A stretch of 64,000 nt of DNA from Denitrobacterium detoxificans (lineage in GTDB: Bacteria; Actinomycetota; Coriobacteriia; Coriobacteriales; Eggerthellaceae): NCBI RefSeq assembly GCF_015062615.1, contig NZ_SUUH01000002.1:496001-560000 (forward strand), in the 5' to 3' direction. Position numbers and translations under genes: made by a program. The notes below the pieces were generated by a model. It saw nothing but the letters and a program-made list of their open reading frames with translations. It was not told the origin of the DNA and did no database searches. Shown piece by piece: positions 25,936 through 33,635 of this stretch. Numbering within the stretch: position 1 is the stretch's first letter; the number at the start of each line of letters is the position of its first letter.

Positions 25936-27240
25936 ATGTCGGTCAACAAAAACCGCTTTCCGCTTCGCGAAACCGCCGAAGTTGCCGAACGAGCAATCCT
26001 CGTGGGCATCGATAGGCCTGGTGCGTCGTGGCCCCTTTCGGAGACCATGGCGGAGCTAGAGCGCCTTACCGCCACGGCAGGCGCCGAAGTGGTTGCGCAG
26101 ACCACCCAGCGTTTGGATGCGCCCAACCCGCGTACGTTCGTGGGCAGTGGCAAGGCAGTCGAGATTTCTGAGCTCTGCACGGCGTATAGCGCCGACATCG
26201 TTATCTTCGACGATGAGCTTACGCCTTCTCAGCAGGGCAATTTGGAGAAGATCATGGGCCGTGACGTGAAGGTCATCGACCGCACGGCCCTTATTCTCGA
26301 TATCTTCGCGCTCCACGCGACCACGCGTGAGGGTCGACTGCAGGTGAAGCTTGCCCAGAACCAGTACCTCTATCCGCGTCTGCGCGGCATGTGGGCTCAT
26401 CTAGCCAGCAACCGTATGGGCGGTGGCGTTGGCAGCCGCTTCGGCGAAGGCGAAAGCCAGCTCGAGGTCGACCGTCGCATCGTGCGCAATCGCATTACGT
26501 CCATTCGCCGCGAACTTGCCGAGCTCGACAAGAACCGCTCCGTGCAGCGTCAGGGGCGCCAGGAAAGCGGCATGCTGCGCGTAGCCTTGGCGGGTTATAC
26601 AAATGCGGGGAAGTCGAGCCTGCTCAATGCTCTTACGAATGCTTCGGTGCTCAGCTACGACAAGCTGTTTGCCACGCTCGATTCCACCACGCGCAAATAC
26701 ACGCTGCCCGAGGGGCGCGAGATTACCCTTACCGACACGGTTGGCTTCATTCAGAAGCTGCCCACCACGCTCGTTGAATCGTTTAAAAGCACTCTCGACG
26801 AGGTGCGAGAAGCCGATATCATCCTGCATGTGGTCGATGCGTCTTCGGATTATTTCGAGGGGCAGATGCGTGCGGTAGATGATGTACTGAATCAGATTGG
26901 CGCGCAGGATATCCCTTCGATTCTGGTGCTCAACAAAATAGACCTGCTTGACGACGAGGGACGTGAAGCCTTGGCCTATCATTTCCCGAATGCCATGCAA
27001 ATCTCTTCTGTTACGCATGAAGGCCTGGATGCGCTGATAGCGCGCATCGTGAAGTTAGCTGCTGCCCAGGACGAGATTCTGCACGTATTGGTGCCGTATA
27101 CGCGCGGCGATATTGTGGCGCTAGCGCATGAGCGTTGCTACATTGTGGAAGAACACTACGACGAGCAGGGAACGTGGATGACAATTCGCGTGAGCCCCTC
27201 GCTTGCCAGTAGGTTAGAGCAGTTTAGCGTACGCGCCTAA
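25936..27240 (+). CDS. hflX: GTPase HflX
   Basis: HflX splits stalled or hibernating 70S ribosomes. The 434-residue protein has the HflX N-terminal domain (NPRTFVGSGKAVEI, VIFDDELTPSQQGNLEK) and the linker GFGEGESQLEVDRR-like helix. The G domain follows with GYTNAGKSSLLNALT, DTVGFIQKLP and NKIDLL. The start at 25936 is 14 bases after dapF with a weak GGGT site. Its last 17 bases overlap the 3' end of lexA on the other strand, so the two genes converge without an intervening terminator. Confidence 0.96.
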   Translation: MSVNKNRFPLRETAEVAERAILVGIDRPGASWPLSETMAELERLTATAGAEVVAQTTQRLDAPNPRTFVGSGKAVEISELCTAYSADIVIFDDELTPSQQGNLEKIMGRDVKVIDRTALILDIFALHATTREGRLQVKLAQNQYLYPRLRGMWAHLASNRMGGGVGSRFGEGESQLEVDRRIVRNRITSIRRELAELDKNRSVQRQGRQESGMLRVALAGYTNAGKSSLLNALTNASVLSYDKLFATLDSTTRKYTLPEGREITLTDTVGFIQKLPTTLVESFKSTLDEVREADIILHVVDASSDYFEGQMRAVDDVLNQIGAQDIPSILVLNKIDLLDDEGREALAYHFPNAMQISSVTHEGLDALIARIVKLAAAQDEILHVLVPYTRGDIVALAHERCYIVEEHYDEQGTWMTIRVSPSLASRLEQFSVRA

Positions 27241-27862
27241 AGAGTGCCACGACCTTGCCCACGATGGCGCAGTCGCGCACGATGATGGGTTCCATGCTGG
27301 AGTTTTCCGGCTGTAGACGAATGTGGTCTTTCTCGCGATAGAAGCGCTTTACCGTGGCGCCGTCTTCCACGAGCGCAACGACGATTTCGCCGTTATTCGC
27401 CGTGTTCTGTTCCTTTACCACGATGTAATCGCCGTCGTTGATGCCGGCTTCGATCATGGATTCGCCATGCACGGAAAGAAGGAACGATGCCGAATCGCCC
27501 ACGATTTCCGTAGGCAGCGTGATGGTTTCGGTAATGTTTTCGTCGGCCAAGAGGGGTACGCCCGCGGCGACATTGCCCACGAGGGGAAGCTGCACCACGT
27601 TGCCGTACGAGGCAATGGGGGAGGGTTCGCTAACAGGAGCCGCCGCTTCACCTGCAAGGGTGATGGAGCGGGACTTCAGCGGATCGCGGTGGATGTAGCC
27701 CTTGTCTTCCAGGGCCTTCAGGTGCACGTGAACGGTGGAAGGGGAGGAGAGCTGCATGCGTTCGCACAGCTCGCGTACGGTGGGGCCGTAGCCGTTTTCT
27801 TCGATGCAGGCGGTAATGCAATCGAGGACTGCTTGCTGGCGTTTCGTAATGTCCTTTGACAT
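27224..27862 (-). CDS. lexA: SOS repressor LexA
   Basis: LexA represses the SOS regulon until RecA filaments stimulate its self-cleavage. The 212-residue protein has an N-terminal winged helix (PTVRELCERMQLSSPSTVHV, recognition helix about 39-52), the Ala100-Gly101 cleavage site in VGNVAAGVP, and the catalytic dyad Ser135 (HGESMIE) and Lys172 (GATVKRF). The frame runs far upstream, but the ATG at 27862 behind AAAGGG is the proper start. Three LexA boxes lie upstream between it and the divergent gene at 27972. Confidence 0.97.
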   Translation of the reverse strand: MSKDITKRQQAVLDCITACIEENGYGPTVRELCERMQLSSPSTVHVHLKALEDKGYIHRDPLKSRSITLAGEAAAPVSEPSPIASYGNVVQLPLVGNVAAGVPLLADENITETITLPTEIVGDSASFLLSVHGESMIEAGINDGDYIVVKEQNTANNGEIVVALVEDGATVKRFYREKDHIRLQPENSSMEPIIVRDCAIVGKVVALFRRVR

Positions 27863-27878
27863 GCTGCACCCTTTCACA

Positions 27879-27949
27879 CGAACAAATGTTTGATAAATTT
27901 GTTGACAAGAACTTATGTTCGATTTAGAGTATACACGAACAAAGGTTCT
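27879..27949. promoter_or_regulatory. Three LexA boxes and divergent promoters between lexA and the SOS small protein
   Basis: Box 1 CGAACAAATGTTTG (27879-27892), box 2 AGAACTTATGTTCG (27908-27921), box 3 CGAACAAAGGTTCT (27936-27949). Towards + there is a TTGACA (27902-27907), 17-base spacer and TAGAGT (27925-27930); box 2 lies exactly in that spacer. Towards lexA, a TATACT on the minus strand (27933-27928) has box 3 just upstream where polymerase would sit, and box 1 is in the lexA leader. Thus both genes should be LexA-repressed, lexA by more than one site. Confidence 0.9.
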
Positions 27950-27971
27950 ATGCAAGAGCAAGGAGGCAGAA

Positions 27972-28319
27972 ATGAAGGACCTGAACGTCATGTATCCCAT
28001 CGACGGAACGGCCGCACGTAAGCCTGATTGTTCTCGGTACAGCAATGAAAACGAGCACATCATCGACTTCACGCGCGCTGTTGCGGCATACGAAAAGAAG
28101 TATGCGGTCAATCCCATTGAAGATGCGTACCGTGCCCGCATGCGCGAACGTGTGCATGCTCGCTGTGCTCGCCTTGCATCGGAAAGCCAGCTCCTCACCG
28201 ATTTCCGTTATGGAAACGTTCGGGGTATGCAGGTTACCGAGCCTTGCATGGGCCGTGTTATCGCTGCGGCATCTGTCTATGCTGCCGTGGCTATTGGCGC
28301 TATCTGCCTTACCCTCTAG
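27972..28319 (+). CDS. Small LexA-controlled protein with C-terminal membrane segment, unknown
   Basis: 115 residues, ATG 27972 behind a perfect AGGAGG. Residues 1-90 are polar and charged with an Arg-rich helix (AYRARMRERVHARCARLASE). The last 22 residues (RVIAAASVYAAVAIGAICLT then L) form one hydrophobic segment, suggesting a tail-anchored inner-membrane protein. No signal peptide and no LysM motif are visible. The gene is divergent from lexA and its promoter carries a LexA box in the spacer. That is the position of the SOS division inhibitors yneA (Bacillus), divS (Corynebacterium) and Rv2719c/chiZ (Mycobacterium), but the sequence is not like those proteins. A division-inhibitor role is inference from context and topology. 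Confidence 0.75.
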   Translation: MKDLNVMYPIDGTAARKPDCSRYSNENEHIIDFTRAVAAYEKKYAVNPIEDAYRARMRERVHARCARLASESQLLTDFRYGNVRGMQVTEPCMGRVIAAASVYAAVAIGAICLTL

Positions 28320-28358
28320 GGCACCCCAGATGCTGCGTTCTGTGGTAGCTGCGTAAAT

Positions 28359-28390
28359 GCCCGAGCCTGCTCTTTCCGGCGGGCTCGGGC
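28359..28390 (+). other. Stem-loop after the SOS small protein
   Basis: GCCCGAGCC (28359-28367) pairs perfectly with GGCTCGGGC (28382-28390) around a 14-base loop. The following GAATAAAATA is not a proper T-tract, so termination efficiency is uncertain. Confidence 0.55.
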
Positions 28391-28402
28391 GAATAAAATA
28401 CC

Positions 28403-28431
28403 TTGATTCTCTCGAATCGGCCTAATATTAT
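28403..28431 (+). promoter_or_regulatory. Promoter of nrdR-dut
   Basis: TTGATT (28403-28408), 17-base spacer, TATTAT (28426-28431), 48 bases before the nrdR ATG. Confidence 0.7.
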
Positions 28432-28479
28432 CCCAGTTGGTATGGTAATCTGACACCAGGCCGAAAGAGAGGAATTCAC

Positions 28480-28923
28480 ATGCGCTGTCCATCCTGCGGG
28501 CATACCGATTCCAAAGTTGTTGATTCCCGTCCTTCCGAAGATGGCACGAGCATTCGTCGCCGTCGTGAGTGCTTGAAATGTAATCGCCGCTTCACTACGT
28601 ACGAACGTCTCGGCGAAAATCCTCTTGTTGTGCGTAAGTCCGATGGTACGTCGGAAGTGTACCGTCGCGATAAGATTCTTCGTGGTCTGTATATCGCCTG
28701 CGCAAAACGCCATATTACGCCCGACCAGATCAATTCCGTCGTCGACGATCTGGAGACCGAGCTCAGGAACAAGAACTATACCGAGATTCAGTCCAAGGCT
28801 CTGGGCGACATGGTTCTTCAGCGTTTGAGGAACCTCGACGAAGTTGCTTACATTCGCTTTGCCAGCGTGTACAAAGACTTCAAGAACGTCGACGAATTCA
28901 ATCAGGCCATCAAGGGTCTCTAG
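28480..28923 (+). CDS. nrdR: Transcriptional repressor NrdR
   Basis: NrdR represses ribonucleotide reductase genes in response to dATP/ATP. The 147-residue protein has the zinc ribbon MRCPSCG...CLKC and the RRRRECLKCNRRFTTYER signature. An ATP-cone domain follows (residues about 48-135, PLVVRKSDGTSEVYRRDKIL). ATG 28480 follows AAGAGAGGA. dut follows after 20 bases, linking dNTP control with dUTP removal. No nrd genes are in the window. Confidence 0.96.
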   Translation: MRCPSCGHTDSKVVDSRPSEDGTSIRRRRECLKCNRRFTTYERLGENPLVVRKSDGTSEVYRRDKILRGLYIACAKRHITPDQINSVVDDLETELRNKNYTEIQSKALGDMVLQRLRNLDEVAYIRFASVYKDFKNVDEFNQAIKGL

Positions 28924-28943
28924 GCTATTTCGAAAGGTTTCAT

Positions 28944-29387
28944 ATGTCTTCTCTTACGTTGCCCGTAAAGGTGGTAAACGACAATGCTGTTTTGCCGGAA
29001 ACCGCTTACGAAGGTGATGCTGGCATTGATCTGCGCTCCGTGGAAGAGATCACGCTCCAGCCTTTCGAGCGTGCGCTCATCCATACGGGCATTTGCGTAG
29101 CCATTCCCGAAGGGTACGCTGGCTTCGTGCTTCCTCGTTCTGGTTCTGCTATCAAACAGGGCCTATCTCTGGTAAACGCTCCGGGCCTTATCGATAGCGG
29201 CTATCGCGGCGAGCTCATGTGCATTGCCATCAACCTCGATGCGAACGAGCCCATTCACTTGAAGGTGGGCGACCGAATTGCTCAGCTGGTTATCATGGGC
29301 GTCGAAAACGTCTCGCTGATCGTGCAGGACAAGCTGTCCGAAACCCAGCGAGGGGAGGGCGGCTTCGGTAGCAGTGGCGTAAAGTAG
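28944..29387 (+). CDS. dut: Deoxyuridine 5'-triphosphate nucleotidohydrolase
   Basis: dUTPase hydrolyses dUTP to dUMP, keeping uracil out of DNA. All five motifs of the trimeric family are present in 147 residues: AGIDLRS, PRSGSAIKQG, NAPGLIDSGYRGE, GDRIAQLVI and the Gly-rich tail RGEGGFGSSG. ATG 28944 follows AAAGGTTTC. Confidence 0.96.
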   Translation: MSSLTLPVKVVNDNAVLPETAYEGDAGIDLRSVEEITLQPFERALIHTGICVAIPEGYAGFVLPRSGSAIKQGLSLVNAPGLIDSGYRGELMCIAINLDANEPIHLKVGDRIAQLVIMGVENVSLIVQDKLSETQRGEGGFGSSGVK

Positions 29388-29411
29388 CGCTGCCTATCGT
29401 CTACAGCTTTT

Positions 29412-29453
29412 CGACCCATGCTTCGTAGTTTGAAGCGTGGGTCGTTCTCTTTT
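29412..29453 (+). terminator. Intrinsic terminator after dut
   Basis: CGACCCATGCTTC (29412-29424) pairs with GAAGCGTGGGTCG (29432-29444) through 13 pairs including one wobble, with a 7-base loop followed by TTCTCTTTT. Confidence 0.88.
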
Positions 29454-29492
29454 ATGCTTTAATTTGTTTTCGGTCCTCGGCTCTTCTGGCGA

Positions 29493-29547
29493 TTCTTCTA
29501 CTTAGAGTTACTCTAAGTATGGTATAGTTTGGTTAGAGTTACTCTAA
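29493..29547 (+). promoter_or_regulatory. MerR-type promoter with tandem palindromic operators
   Basis: TTCTTC (29493-29498), 19-base spacer, TATGGT (29518-29523). The long spacer is typical of MerR-controlled promoters, and it is filled by a perfect palindrome with arms TACTTAGAG and CTCTAAGTA around TTA (29499-29519). A second, shorter copy TTAGAG-TTA-CTCTAA lies at 29533-29547, 31 bp centre to centre, 18 bases before the merR ATG. Autoregulation by the MerR protein is likely. An alternative -10 TATAGT is at 29523-29528. Confidence 0.75.
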
Positions 29548-29565
29548 GTAGAAATAGAGGCTGCC

Positions 29566-29964
29566 ATGGCTGCGAAAAGCAAGGAAGATCGCCCGGGCTA
29601 TTCCATTACTGAAGTCGAGGATATGACGGGTATTACCGCTCATACCATTCGCTATTACGACAAGTGCGGCTTCTTTCCGAATCTTGGGCGCGATTCGCGC
29701 GGGCGTCGGTATTTTACCGATTCCGATTTGCAGCAGCTGACGCTAATCGAAGCGCTTCGCTATAGCGGTCTGTCCATTGAGGGCATTGGCTATTTCGTAC
29801 GCATGCAATTGCGAGGACGTGATGGCGTCAAGCAGTTGATGCGCGTTCTTTCCGAACAGAAGCTCTCGCTTGATTTGAAAATGCGCGAAATCGAGGAGTG
29901 CCAAGGCGCTCTAGAGGCCTATGCATCTGAAATAGCCCAAAACGCGGAAATTTCCCAGGTATAA
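29566..29964 (+). CDS. MerR-family transcriptional regulator
   Basis: A 132-residue regulator: winged HTH (YSITEVEDMTGITAHTIRYY then DKCGFFP, residues 12-40), wing RDSRGRRYFTDSD, then a dimerisation coiled coil (about 85-120). It has no cysteines in the C-terminal half and no ligand domain, so it is unlikely to be a metal sensor of the classic type. The sequence fits the NmlR/TipA-like short MerR group. Its promoter carries two palindromes, and an identical site occurs at 38495-38523. No obvious target gene is adjacent. Confidence 0.9.
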   Translation: MAAKSKEDRPGYSITEVEDMTGITAHTIRYYDKCGFFPNLGRDSRGRRYFTDSDLQQLTLIEALRYSGLSIEGIGYFVRMQLRGRDGVKQLMRVLSEQKLSLDLKMREIEECQGALEAYASEIAQNAEISQV

Positions 29965-30493
29965 ATACTCATCTAAAGTCAAAATGGGGTCTTAGAACGG
30001 CTCTCAGATCCTCGCTTCTAAAACACCAGGTCATAGGCTTGCTTTGTCTTACTTTTCGAAAATGCGCCAAAAGAGGCCACTTTTAGCGGTCTGGAGAATC
30101 GTTTTATTTGCTTCAGATTGATGGATGACTCGGGTTGTGGCTCAGAAAAGCATCTAGAACGATTCTCTGGGAAAGCGTTTCAGGCGGTAGCCATGCGTAG
30201 GGTTTAGAAATCCGAACGCATGCAACGACCGACAAATCGAATGGTGCGCGGAAGCTGGCCAGTGGTAGTTTTAAAACGGCGGTTACGTAAGGGCATAGCC
30301 ATGGGTTGAAACAACGGAAGCTCGCACGCGCATGTGGTAGCGCATGAAGCAGTGAGCTCTTGGCTAGACAGGCGCCCGCATAATCTGAATCGCCTGTCCT
30401 CTCGCTTATTCGTATATATATTATCGATAATATATATTATGTAAAGTATATAAAAATCGCCTTTCTAGTCCAGGGTGATTCATTCACTGGCTC
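29965..30493. other. Intergenic region, no gene, several inverted repeats
   Basis: 529 bases without a credible coding frame between convergent merR and the protease gene. It holds GAGAATCGTT (30094-30103) matched by AACGATTCTC (30158-30167), and CATGCGT (30192-30198) matched by ACGCATG (30216-30222). There is also GACAGGCG (30367-30374) matched by CGCCTGTC (30391-30398), and a direct repeat of GCGCATG near 30340. Such density of nested pairings could be a structured non-coding RNA or a decayed element; I cannot assign it. A long AT palindrome closes the region. Confidence 0.45.
30414..30437. repeat. 24-bp perfect AT-rich palindrome
   Basis: ATATATATTATC followed directly by its reverse complement GATAATATATAT, without spacer, in an AT-only tract. 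It lies 57 bases past the protease stop codon. It could act as a cruciform, a protein-binding site or a 3' end signal. Confidence 0.7.
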
Positions 30494-33334
30494 CTAGTTG
30501 CGCTTTCGATTCTTTGCGGCCACTGCGATCGCCCCGCCTAATGCCGCTGAGACCAGCAGCAGATACATCAGGTTCAGGAGGTCTCCCAGGCTTGGGATGA
30601 TGCTCGATTTGCCCCTGGCGGTTTCCCCTTGGTTATCTGGATCCTGATTGTTCGCGTCGTCGCTATGTTCTGGCTCCGTAGTGGCGGGGTCGCTCTCAGG
30701 GTTCTTTTCCCACAGGGCTGTGAATGTATGGTCGCTGTCTGCGAGGTAGTTCTCCCCCGGCTGATATTCAGATCCTTGCCAGCACACGAAGGTGTAACCT
30801 TCGCGCGTAGGAGCATCGATGATGTCGAAGGAGGATTCGAGGGCAGTCTCATATTTTTTGATTGCACTTGTGCCGTCTTCCCATTGCCCTCCGGCAGGAT
30901 CGAATGTAAGCTCTGGCTTCACCTCATGCCGGGCATCGTACATATCCGAGATGGCGAGCGTTAATTCAACGTCGTCTATGCCCAGATTCGAGCAACTATC
31001 CTTTACGAGCTTGGCATTCTTCCCTTCTAGCACGAACGAGCCCAAGACCGTGTCGCCTCCATAGCTCGGGTCATTGCAAAGCGCCACCGTCACCATTTCC
31101 TCGAAAGTGTCGAGGGAAATCGGTATCGTGTTCCCGTAAAGGTAAATGCTATCCGCGTTCCCGTCCGCATCGAAGAGCAGCTCCCCCGCACCCATCGACT
31201 TGCCATCCATCGAATAGAAATTTGCGTAAACAGAATGGTCTGACGCATCGGATGCCAAATAAACGCCGCCATCCGCATCCTGGACGGCATACCACTGCCC
31301 GTCGAATTTCGGAATTTGATAGGAAGAGTCGGTAGCGCTCATGTAATCGCCTGCAGACTCTTCCCCATCGCTGGTCATCCGCGTGCCGTAGAACGTCCTG
31401 GTTGGCTTGTTGAAAACATCATCTTCCTTGTTTGCGGTCACCGTAAGTACGGGAACGTCAATGACTCGCTTGGGAGTATCCGCTACATCGAGGCGATAGT
31501 AATCCGTCCCATCATGGGATTCCGTCTTGAGGGAGACTTTGTCATGATTCAAAACCTCCTCACGCTGGATTTCTATGATCCCGCCCAGCCATGCTTCGAC
31601 ATCTCGGTCGCTGGCATCAAATGCCTTCGATATGTATTCCCATCCTCGCTTGGATTCCCCGGATTTTTGGGACTGGAGATAGGCATGAACCTTGTCGTAG
31701 TCGATCTCGTTGGGATCGCATCCGTCCTCAACGAGATTAGATACGGCAACGCCGGCGTTGCAGATCAGCTCGTAATCGAGAATCGCCTGCATGTACGTTT
31801 CGAATAGCTCTTTTTCGGTTGAGCCCTCACCGTATGCACCAGACAGCTCCTTCATGGCCTCTGCGTAGAAGGCCACCTCGTAGGAAACGTCGCCGTTGGA
31901 TGGGTTGGCGAAGGAGAAGATGCTCAACCCGCTTGTCGGGGATTTCGTAGCTCGTGCCGTTATGCTTCCATCGTCGTCTCTGCCGAAGAACGCATGCGTT
32001 TTATTCGACCTCTGAGTGTGCCTTGAATAGACGACGTCTTCGTCATGCAGGATGTTTTGAATCTCGAGTGCCGATTGCGTATAGGCGTTCAAGAACCCTG
32101 GCTCTTCCCAATCGGATTCGTATAGTCCAATTCCAAGTTGCTCCATCACGGTCGCGAAATCTTGTATGTTGGCGTAGCCGAAACGGTAGGAGTCTTTTGG
32201 AACGCGAATCTCGTCGTAGAAGCTCCCAGCTGTCGCCTCTGTTCGCATTTGCCTTGCAATTGCGAACAGTTTGTCCACGATACCGCTCTGCTTTAGCTTG
32301 TCCGTGTTAACTACGCAATAGGTTTCCGAAGGGCCAATCGAAATCGCGCTGGTGTTCTCGTCATAGTAATCAACGAAGAGGTCTACGAGCTTGCATCCCA
32401 AGACCCAAGCATCCATATCGGGGTCTGTTGCGAGGAAGTCGAACACTGCTGTGTAATCGACTGTAGGCATTGGGTCGACGTCTGCCGACCCGAGGAAATA
32501 ATCTGTGTAATCCTCCAAGGCGAGCGCCGTTTCAAAATTACCCAGCAGGCAGCAGTCGAAGTTGATGAAGTCGAACTTGCCCACATCCTGCACGACTTCG
32601 CTTCCGGATATCGCCTGTCGCAGTTCGAGCAAGGACAACCCTACATCTGGGCTTTCAGTGTCGTGATCGTCGTAGCCATAGCCGCGTCCAGGACCCGAGC
32701 CATGGTCGTTTAGAACCAGGTCGTATTTGCCCGCCGGGGCGACGCTATAGGCGTAGTTGATGAACTGCTGCAGCGTGTCGGGGTCGCTCATGAGCTCCTC
32801 GGCAGACGTTTTGGCGTTAGCTTCGTCACCGCTTACGCCATCGCCGTCTAGCAGCCTCAGGTAGCCTTCGGCGTCATCGGTGGCTCCGTACACTTCCCAG
32901 ATCTGGTTGTATTCGCTGCTGATCTCGGTGAGCGTTCCCGCGTTGCCATTCTTGTCTCGCAGGTAGCTTGCATCGAGGTGCCATTTGAGCGATCCGCCCG
33001 TCATAACAATGATGCGGAAGTCGCTTCGATCGAATTTCGATGCCATGTATTCCTTGAGCATGGCGGAGCATACGGGATTGTTTTCCTCGGAACTAGCGCC
33101 ATCCAGGTAAATCATGATGGTGCGGAAAGGCTTAGTGCCATCACCGGGAGACGGATCTTCGGTGGCAACAAGCCCACTATCGTCGGGGGCTGGCTCTTCG
33201 GCTGCAGTGGGATCGCCGTCTTCGGCGAATGCGGTAGGTGAAATGGCGATGCCTAGCATCACCGCAGCCATTGCAAGCATGATGCCAAGGGCAATTAAGA
33301 AACGCCTTGCGACTGCGCCGTTCAATGAATTCAT
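30494..33334 (-). CDS. Secreted clostripain-family (C11) cysteine protease, membrane anchored
   Basis: 946 residues. A long N-terminal signal (about 1-37, basic RR then hydrophobic, ending AFAED) is followed by an acidic, proline-rich linker. The peptidase C11 domain (about 70-480) has catalytic His211 in LVLNDHGSG and the nucleophile at the Cys261-Cys262 pair in FINFDCCLLGN. A long beta-rich region follows, then an InlB/Listeria-Bacteroides type repeat (LTFDPAGGQWEDG ... REGYTFVCWQG ... TFTALWEK, about 835-900). An acidic linker, a membrane helix and a KNRKRN tail end it, a surface-anchor layout without LPXTG. The start at 33334 has GAGGGGG; an upstream ATG at 33373 is in frame. Substrate unknown. 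Confidence 0.9.
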   Translation of the reverse strand: MNSLNGAVARRFLIALGIMLAMAAVMLGIAISPTAFAEDGDPTAAEEPAPDDSGLVATEDPSPGDGTKPFRTIMIYLDGASSEENNPVCSAMLKEYMASKFDRSDFRIIVMTGGSLKWHLDASYLRDKNGNAGTLTEISSEYNQIWEVYGATDDAEGYLRLLDGDGVSGDEANAKTSAEELMSDPDTLQQFINYAYSVAPAGKYDLVLNDHGSGPGRGYGYDDHDTESPDVGLSLLELRQAISGSEVVQDVGKFDFINFDCCLLGNFETALALEDYTDYFLGSADVDPMPTVDYTAVFDFLATDPDMDAWVLGCKLVDLFVDYYDENTSAISIGPSETYCVVNTDKLKQSGIVDKLFAIARQMRTEATAGSFYDEIRVPKDSYRFGYANIQDFATVMEQLGIGLYESDWEEPGFLNAYTQSALEIQNILHDEDVVYSRHTQRSNKTHAFFGRDDDGSITARATKSPTSGLSIFSFANPSNGDVSYEVAFYAEAMKELSGAYGEGSTEKELFETYMQAILDYELICNAGVAVSNLVEDGCDPNEIDYDKVHAYLQSQKSGESKRGWEYISKAFDASDRDVEAWLGGIIEIQREEVLNHDKVSLKTESHDGTDYYRLDVADTPKRVIDVPVLTVTANKEDDVFNKPTRTFYGTRMTSDGEESAGDYMSATDSSYQIPKFDGQWYAVQDADGGVYLASDASDHSVYANFYSMDGKSMGAGELLFDADGNADSIYLYGNTIPISLDTFEEMVTVALCNDPSYGGDTVLGSFVLEGKNAKLVKDSCSNLGIDDVELTLAISDMYDARHEVKPELTFDPAGGQWEDGTSAIKKYETALESSFDIIDAPTREGYTFVCWQGSEYQPGENYLADSDHTFTALWEKNPESDPATTEPEHSDDANNQDPDNQGETARGKSSIIPSLGDLLNLMYLLLVSAALGGAIAVAAKNRKRN

Positions 33335-33608
33335 GCTGAAGCCCCCTCGTGCGTGTTCCCCGTTGTGTAGCAATACTTAAGGAGTCGTTCTGTCTAGCCT
33401 GGATCCTTAGGCATTGCCAGACGCAAAGGATCAATTCTGGCTCAATTATTGCTTCTGATCTGCGGAGTCCATCTCGCTCCCCGTTTCTAGAGATCCCCCG
33501 TTTGCATCAATTGTAATCTCGACAGTGTCAATGCACAATAGACGCTCGTTGGGTGAGCGGTATGCGACGTGTTGTTATGGGTGACTGCAGCGTAAACACA
33601 GGTTAGAT

Positions 33609-33635
33609 GGGTGTAGCTTGCTTGGTGCTACACCC
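33609..33635. other. Stem-loop at the 3' end of birA
   Basis: GGGTGTAGC (33609-33617) pairs with GCTACACCC (33627-33635); the stem includes the birA stop codon. There is no T-tract on the minus strand. The other 274 bases up to the protease start hold no gene; a TTGACA at 33531-33526 on the minus strand has no good -10 partner. Confidence 0.45.
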
